From Lachnospiraceae bacterium (GTDB lineage: Bacteria > Bacillota_A > Clostridia > Lachnospirales > Lachnospiraceae): DNA of 7,894 nucleotides. The position numbers were made by a program, and so were the translations under genes. The stretch spans positions 1-7,894 of the forward strand of contig JAIKXO010000215.1 of NCBI GenBank assembly GCA_024684065.1, given 5' to 3'. Under the pieces are notes generated by a model that worked only from the letters and a program-made list of their open reading frames with translations, ran no database searches and was not told the origin of the DNA. Below are positions 4,649 to 7,894 of the stretch, piece by piece. Within the stretch, counting starts at the first letter, position 1. Every line of letters starts with the position of its first letter.

Positions 4649-7132
4649 ATGGGAAACTATAAACCCGACAGGATAATAGTAAAGGGAGCAAGGGTTCACA
4701 ATCTGAAAAATATAGATGTTGAAATACCTCTGAACAGGATCACGGGGATAGCGGGAGTGTCCGGATCAGGGAAATCCTCGCTTGCGCTGGGAGTACTTTA
4801 TGCGGAGGGATCAAGAAGGTATCTGGAATCGCTGTCCACCTATACAAGGAGGCGGATGACGCAGGCGGCAAAGGCTGATGTGGATGAGGTGCTGTATGTT
4901 CCGGCGGCGCTCGCCCTGCATCAGCGCCCGGCAGTTCCCGGAATCCGGTCGACCTTTGGCACAGGGACTGAGCTTCTGAACAGTCTGCGCCTCATGTTCT
5001 CGAGGCTTTCAAGCCACAGATGCCCTAACGGTCATTATCTTCCCCCTTCCATGGGGGTAGCGGCAGAGAGGGAGCTGGTATGTCCGGAGTGCGGCGAGCA
5101 TTTTTATGGACCGGGTGCGGAGGAGCTGGCCTTTAACAGTCAGGGTGCATGTCCGCACTGTGACGGGACCGGAATAGTCCATGTTGTGGATGAATCGACA
5201 CTGGTGCCGGATGAATCTCTGACAATCGATGAAGGGGCTGTCCTCCCATGGCAGACTTTAATGTGGTCACTGATGAAGGATATAGCGAGGGATATGGGCG
5301 TGCGGACAGATGTGCCGTTTAAGGATCTCACGGAAAAGGAGAGGGATATCGTTTTCCACGGTCCAGCGACAAAACGTCATATCATTTATCAGAATCAGAC
5401 AAGCGGTGCCGCCGGGGAAATGGATTTTACCTACTTTAATGCCATATATACGGTTGAAAATGCACTTTCCAAGGTGAAGGATGAAAAGGGCATGAAGCGT
5501 GTGGAGAAATTTCTGAGGCTTTCGGTGTGCCCGGACTGTGGCGGCACTAGGCTGTCGGAAAGGGCAAGGGCCCCGAAGCTTAAGGGAATCAGTCTTGCTC
5601 AGGTCTGTACTATGACGCTCTCTGAGTCCATTGACTGGGTAGCGGGGGTACCAGGTTCTATGCCTGAGGAAATGAGACCTATGGCAAGGAGCATCTGCGA
5701 GTCTTATCAGACTGCCGCAAAACGTTTGATGGATCTGGGGCTTTCTTATCTGACTCTTGACAGGGCGGCAAATACGCTGTCTACGGGAGAGCGGCAGAGG
5801 ATGCAGCTTGCAAGAGCGGTCAGGAACCGTACGACCGGAGTGCTTTATGTCCTGGATGAGCCTTCTATCGGTCTGCATCCAGCTAATATCGTCGGGCTGA
5901 ACGGGGTGATGCATGACCTTGTGGCAGACGGGAACTCTGTGCTTTTGGTGGATCATGATACACAGATACTGAAGGAGTCAGATTGGCTTATTGAGATGGG
6001 ACCATATTCCGGCGCAGACGGGGGCAGGGTCATTGCAGAGGGAACGATCGATCAGATAAGAGATAATCCGGATTCCCTGATCGCCCCTTTTTTAAAAGAG
6101 TTAAAGGAGACCGGGCGAGGATCAGCCGGAGGAGATTTGTTCGAAGACGGCTCTATCCGCATGGAGACAAGACCGATCCACACGGTAAAGGCTCTTAATG
6201 TTAAGATACCTAAGGGAAGGCTGACCGTTGTTACAGGCGTTTCCGGTTCAGGGAAGACCACTATGGTGCTTGAAAGCCTTGTGCCTGGTCTTACTGCGGT
6301 TACAAAAGACGGGAAGCTTCCGGAACACGTTTTGCATATAGAGGCGGCGGGAATCCGAGATGTGAAGCTGATCGATGCATCGCCCATTGGCATCAATATC
6401 CGTTCCACAGTGGCAACCTACGCTAATGTGCATGATGAGCTGCGTAAGATCTATGCACGGCTGAAAAGTGCAAAAGAAAAGGGATATAAGGCAGGGGATT
6501 TTTCGTATAATACCGGGAGGCTGCGCTGTCCCGTTTGTGACGGTACGGGTTCCATAAGCCTTGATGTACAGTTTCTTCCGGATGTGGATATTCCATGTCC
6601 CGAGTGCAGGGGTTCCAGATATGCAAAGGCTGCTTACAGCATGAGTATCAGGAATAAAGACGGTGAGGAAAGGAGCCTGCCGGAGCTTATGGCAATGGAT
6701 GTGAATACGGCATATGTCTTTTGCAAAGACATGAAGAATGTTGCACCGAAGCTCTCTGTCCTTAAGGAACTTGGCCTTGGATATCTGACACTGGGGGAGG
6801 AAACGCCGGGACTTTCTGGCGGTGAAGCACAGAGACTGAAGCTTTCGAGTGAAATGGGCAAGGCTCAGTCGGACAGCATATTTGTATTTGATGAGCCGAC
6901 GATCGGGCTGCACCCGCTTGACGTAAGGACACTTATGAGCGTATTTCAGACATTGATAGATAACGGAGCAACGGTTGTGGTCATTGAACATGATCTTGAC
7001 GTGATAAGGAATGCTGATTATGTGATTGATATGGGCCCTGGCGGCGGTTACGAGGGAGGAAGGATTGTTGCCTGTGGCTCGCCTGAAGAGATCAAAGCGT
7101 GTGACGGCAGCCTGACCGGAAGGTTTATATAG
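4649..7132 (+). CDS. UvrA-like ABC ATPase (class II / UvrA2 type)
   Basis: A tandem ABC ATPase of the excinuclease UvrA family that binds damaged or distorted DNA as a dimer. Counting residues from the upstream ATG at 4580: Walker A GVSGSGKSS at 59-67, signature LSTGERQ at 400 (Thr in place of the usual Gly), Walker B YVLDEP at 423-428, His459; second Walker A GVSGSGKTT at 553-561, signature LSGGEAQ at 745, Walker B FVFDEP at 768-773, His804. Zinc-binding cysteines are at 168/171 and 191/194, and at 650/653 and 673/676. Only about 40 residues separate STFGTGTE from the FNSQGACP zinc motif, where standard UvrA has about 150, so the UvrB-binding domain is missing. This is the class II pattern of UvrA2 and DrrC-like drug-resistance proteins. 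The start chosen is ATG 4649 (MGNYKPDRIIVKG), with GGAGA at 4636-4640; GTG 4634 is also possible. It is full length for its class. Confidence 0.9.
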   Translation: MGNYKPDRIIVKGARVHNLKNIDVEIPLNRITGIAGVSGSGKSSLALGVLYAEGSRRYLESLSTYTRRRMTQAAKADVDEVLYVPAALALHQRPAVPGIRSTFGTGTELLNSLRLMFSRLSSHRCPNGHYLPPSMGVAAERELVCPECGEHFYGPGAEELAFNSQGACPHCDGTGIVHVVDESTLVPDESLTIDEGAVLPWQTLMWSLMKDIARDMGVRTDVPFKDLTEKERDIVFHGPATKRHIIYQNQTSGAAGEMDFTYFNAIYTVENALSKVKDEKGMKRVEKFLRLSVCPDCGGTRLSERARAPKLKGISLAQVCTMTLSESIDWVAGVPGSMPEEMRPMARSICESYQTAAKRLMDLGLSYLTLDRAANTLSTGERQRMQLARAVRNRTTGVLYVLDEPSIGLHPANIVGLNGVMHDLVADGNSVLLVDHDTQILKESDWLIEMGPYSGADGGRVIAEGTIDQIRDNPDSLIAPFLKELKETGRGSAGGDLFEDGSIRMETRPIHTVKALNVKIPKGRLTVVTGVSGSGKTTMVLESLVPGLTAVTKDGKLPEHVLHIEAAGIRDVKLIDASPIGINIRSTVATYANVHDELRKIYARLKSAKEKGYKAGDFSYNTGRLRCPVCDGTGSISLDVQFLPDVDIPCPECRGSRYAKAAYSMSIRNKDGEERSLPELMAMDVNTAYVFCKDMKNVAPKLSVLKELGLGYLTLGEETPGLSGGEAQRLKLSSEMGKAQSDSIFVFDEPTIGLHPLDVRTLMSVFQTLIDNGATVVVIEHDLDVIRNADYVIDMGPGGGYEGGRIVACGSPEEIKACDGSLTGRFI

Positions 7133-7324
7133 GACGCTTTGAAAGCGGTGGACTTTACAGGGAAGCGCATAAGAGTCGTAAGTACACATGAAGGATCAGG
7201 ATTGGCGAATATGCCCTCTGATGTGAAGAAGATGTGCAAGGGCGCCGATGTGGATATGAATGGACTCGCTATTATCGGATCTCAAGCTAAGAACTCAAAA
7301 CAGAAAGTAGCTGAGTGGGTGTAG
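7133..7324 (+). pseudogene. Flavodoxin, C-terminal fragment
   Basis: Right after the uvrA stop the frame reads DALKAVDFTGKRIRVVSTHE, then GSGLANMPSDVKKMCKGADV and GLAIIGSQAKNSKQKVAEWV to TAG. This is the last third of a short-chain flavodoxin: DF.GK, the THEGSG loop near the FMN, D.KK.C.GA, the GLA..GS strand and the final helix. About 100 N-terminal residues, including the T.T.NT-type FMN phosphate loop, are missing, so the product cannot bind FMN normally. The only upstream start in the frame is TTG at 7139, without a ribosome binding site. It is most likely a stump left by a deletion that joined the flavodoxin gene to the end of uvrA. Confidence 0.72.
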
Positions 7325-7374
7325 TGTTGTTGATGGAAAGATAAATGTGTCTGGATGTCGTATAGCCTTTTATC

Positions 7375-7382
7375 CTGGAAGA
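7375..7382 (+). other. IBS1 in the intron 5' exon
   Basis: The last eight exon bases before the intron, CTGGAAGA, are the exact reverse complement of TCTTCCAG at 7591-7598. Pairing of this site with EBS1 is how group II introns define their 5' splice site and target. It fixes the exon-intron border between 7382 and 7383. Confidence 0.72.
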
Positions 7383-7610
7383 GTGCGCCCAGACGAAGGG
7401 CAAGTAATCTAACTGGTGCGAATCCAGTCTGGCAAAGGGTTAGCCACCCACCAGTAGCGAGTCTTGCGTGGCAGTCGGTAACGGCGTTGTTGTTAAGCAG
7501 CATTTAGTCACGAAGCGTAGACAGCGAACAAGCAGGGTTATAGGTGATTGAGCCTCGATAGTATAATTAGGACCGGAGGGCCGACGCTTTTCTTCCAGCG
7601 GAAGGCAACA
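7383..7610 (+). mobile_element. Group II intron, 5' (domain I) fragment
   Basis: The sequence starts with the group II consensus GTGCG (7383-7387), as GTGCGCCCAGACGAAGGG. It continues with domain-I-like segments (ACTGG...CCAGT stem 7412-7428, CCAGAC with GTCTGG 7389-7432, then GTTAGCCACCCACCAGTAGC, TTTAGTCACGAAGC and GATTGAGCCTCGATAG) that I recognise from bacterial ribozyme introns. An EBS1 matching the 5' exon is present at 7591-7598. The intron is broken soon after the EBS1 stem (around GGAAGGCAACA, 7600-7610). The rest of the ribozyme, including catalytic domains V and VI, and the reverse-transcriptase/maturase gene are absent, and O-acetyltransferase sequence follows. It cannot splice or move by itself. 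The 3' limit is approximate and the intron class is not assigned. Confidence 0.8.
7591..7598 (+). other. EBS1 of the group II intron fragment
   Basis: TCTTCCAG lies in the presumed loop of domain Id3, about 210 bases into the intron, a usual distance for EBS1. It pairs with IBS1 at 7375-7382 over eight bases without mismatch. Confidence 0.7.
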
Positions 7611-7633
7611 GGAACAGATATGTTTTTGATTTG

Positions 7634-7894
7634 ATGGAACAGGGCGGACCTACTGATGTGAGGGAGCCGTATTTTATGGAAGCTGTAGATGAAATGATGA
7701 GAGCCAGAGTTCTCTGTGCCAGGGCAAATGCAAAGATGCCGGATGATTCTACTTATGTGGAGGATCTGGAAGAACTCTTCGGAAGAAAGCTTGATGATGT
7801 GAGGATCCTGACACCTTTTATCTGCGATTTCGGGAACAGGGTGAAATTTGGAAAGGGCGTTTTCATAAATCATTCAGCAATACTGTCTGCATCC
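7634..7894 (+). CDS. Sugar/maltose O-acetyltransferase, N-terminal part (runs off the window)
   Basis: The first 87 codons are in the window. The protein reads MEQGGPTDVREPYFMEAVDE, then helical MMRARVLCARANAKMP, LEELFGRKLDDVRILTPFIC, DFGNRVKFGKGVFINHSAIL. This is the N-terminal helical cap (Mac domain) and first left-handed beta-helix turns of the LacA/Maa family, which acetylates sugars using acetyl-CoA. DFG..V.FGKGVFINH is the typical entry motif. The start is uncertain. Family members usually begin near MxxFDxMxxG, and here the frame is open upstream to 7571 as YVFDLMEQGG without a start. A well-placed ATG with AGGA (7610-7613, ATG 7620) is in another frame (MFLI, stop). ATG 7634 overlaps that stop as TGATG. 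The catalytic His and the remaining hexapeptide repeats lie beyond the window. Confidence 0.75.
   Translation, partial: MEQGGPTDVREPYFMEAVDEMMRARVLCARANAKMPDDSTYVEDLEELFGRKLDDVRILTPFICDFGNRVKFGKGVFINHSAILSAS

Noticed and set aside
5267..5956. Long open frame on the minus strand inside uvrA (229 codons)
   Set aside because: It is antisense to strongly conserved UvrA sequence, has a His/Arg/Cys/Pro-rich composition typical of shadow frames, and shows no recognisable motif.
6248..7189. Long open frame on the minus strand (313 codons) across the uvrA end and flavodoxin stump
   Set aside because: It is antisense to the second UvrA ATPase half and crosses two unrelated gene segments; the composition is shadow-like and no start signal is visible.
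7325..7382. Possible coding exon before the intron (frame reading VVDGKINVSGCRIAFYPGR)
   Set aside because: The open frame is short, lacks a start, and I do not recognise it; it may be the original target sequence, but nothing supports a gene.

Overview
The window looks like accessory chromosome of a Bacillota, most likely a Lachnospiraceae-type Clostridia. This rests on moderate GC, AGGAGG-type ribosome binding sites, pieces related to a type VIIb secretion (WXG100/lipase) locus, a class II UvrA, a Clostridia-type group II intron fragment and a flavodoxin remnant. It is an inference from gene content, not a proven assignment. Every gene supported here lies on the + strand, and many are broken.

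Layout. (1) 1-308: the C-terminal end of an RNA 2'-phosphotransferase (KptA/Tpt1) whose upstream part is replaced or interrupted by a compact palindromic repeat element (1-140). The reading frame stays open through the repeat to the window edge. (2) 345-1043: an intact DUF434/DUF5616-type protein with PIN/NYN-like motifs. (3) 1044-1159: a short spacer with overlapping mini-frames, then an HD-domain phosphohydrolase (1160-1657). (4) 1673-2851: a 40-codon C-terminal remnant of a WXG100-like protein, which ends at a TAG touching the ATG of a von Willebrand A membrane protein. That protein seems to lack its own N-terminal export signal. (5) 3067-4398: an intact DUF2974/Mbeg1-type lipase-like protein with an N-terminal hydrolase domain and a C-terminal helical WXG100-like domain, a reverse-type secretion effector architecture. 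(6) 4398-4613: the apparent tail of a serine recombinase, with a sigma-A-like promoter in its 3' part. (7) 4649-7132: a complete UvrA paralogue lacking the UvrB-binding region. (8) 7133-7324: the C-terminal third of a flavodoxin. (9) 7383-about 7610: the 5' part of a group II intron, whose EBS1 is perfectly complementary (8 nt) to the last 8 nt of the 5' exon. (10) 7634-7894: the N-terminal part of a sugar/maltose O-acetyltransferase running off the window, with a disturbed start.

How the parts may work together. KptA, the DUF434 protein and the HD protein form a same-strand cluster that could be an RNA-processing or RNA-repair and nucleotide-cleanup module. The WXG100 remnant, VWA protein and reverse-type lipase look like what is left of a type VIIb secretion accessory/effector locus. 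UvrA2-like proteins act in DNA-damage tolerance or drug self-protection. Recurring C-terminal gene stumps next to the ends or starts of intact genes suggest a region repeatedly reworked by deletion and mobile elements.
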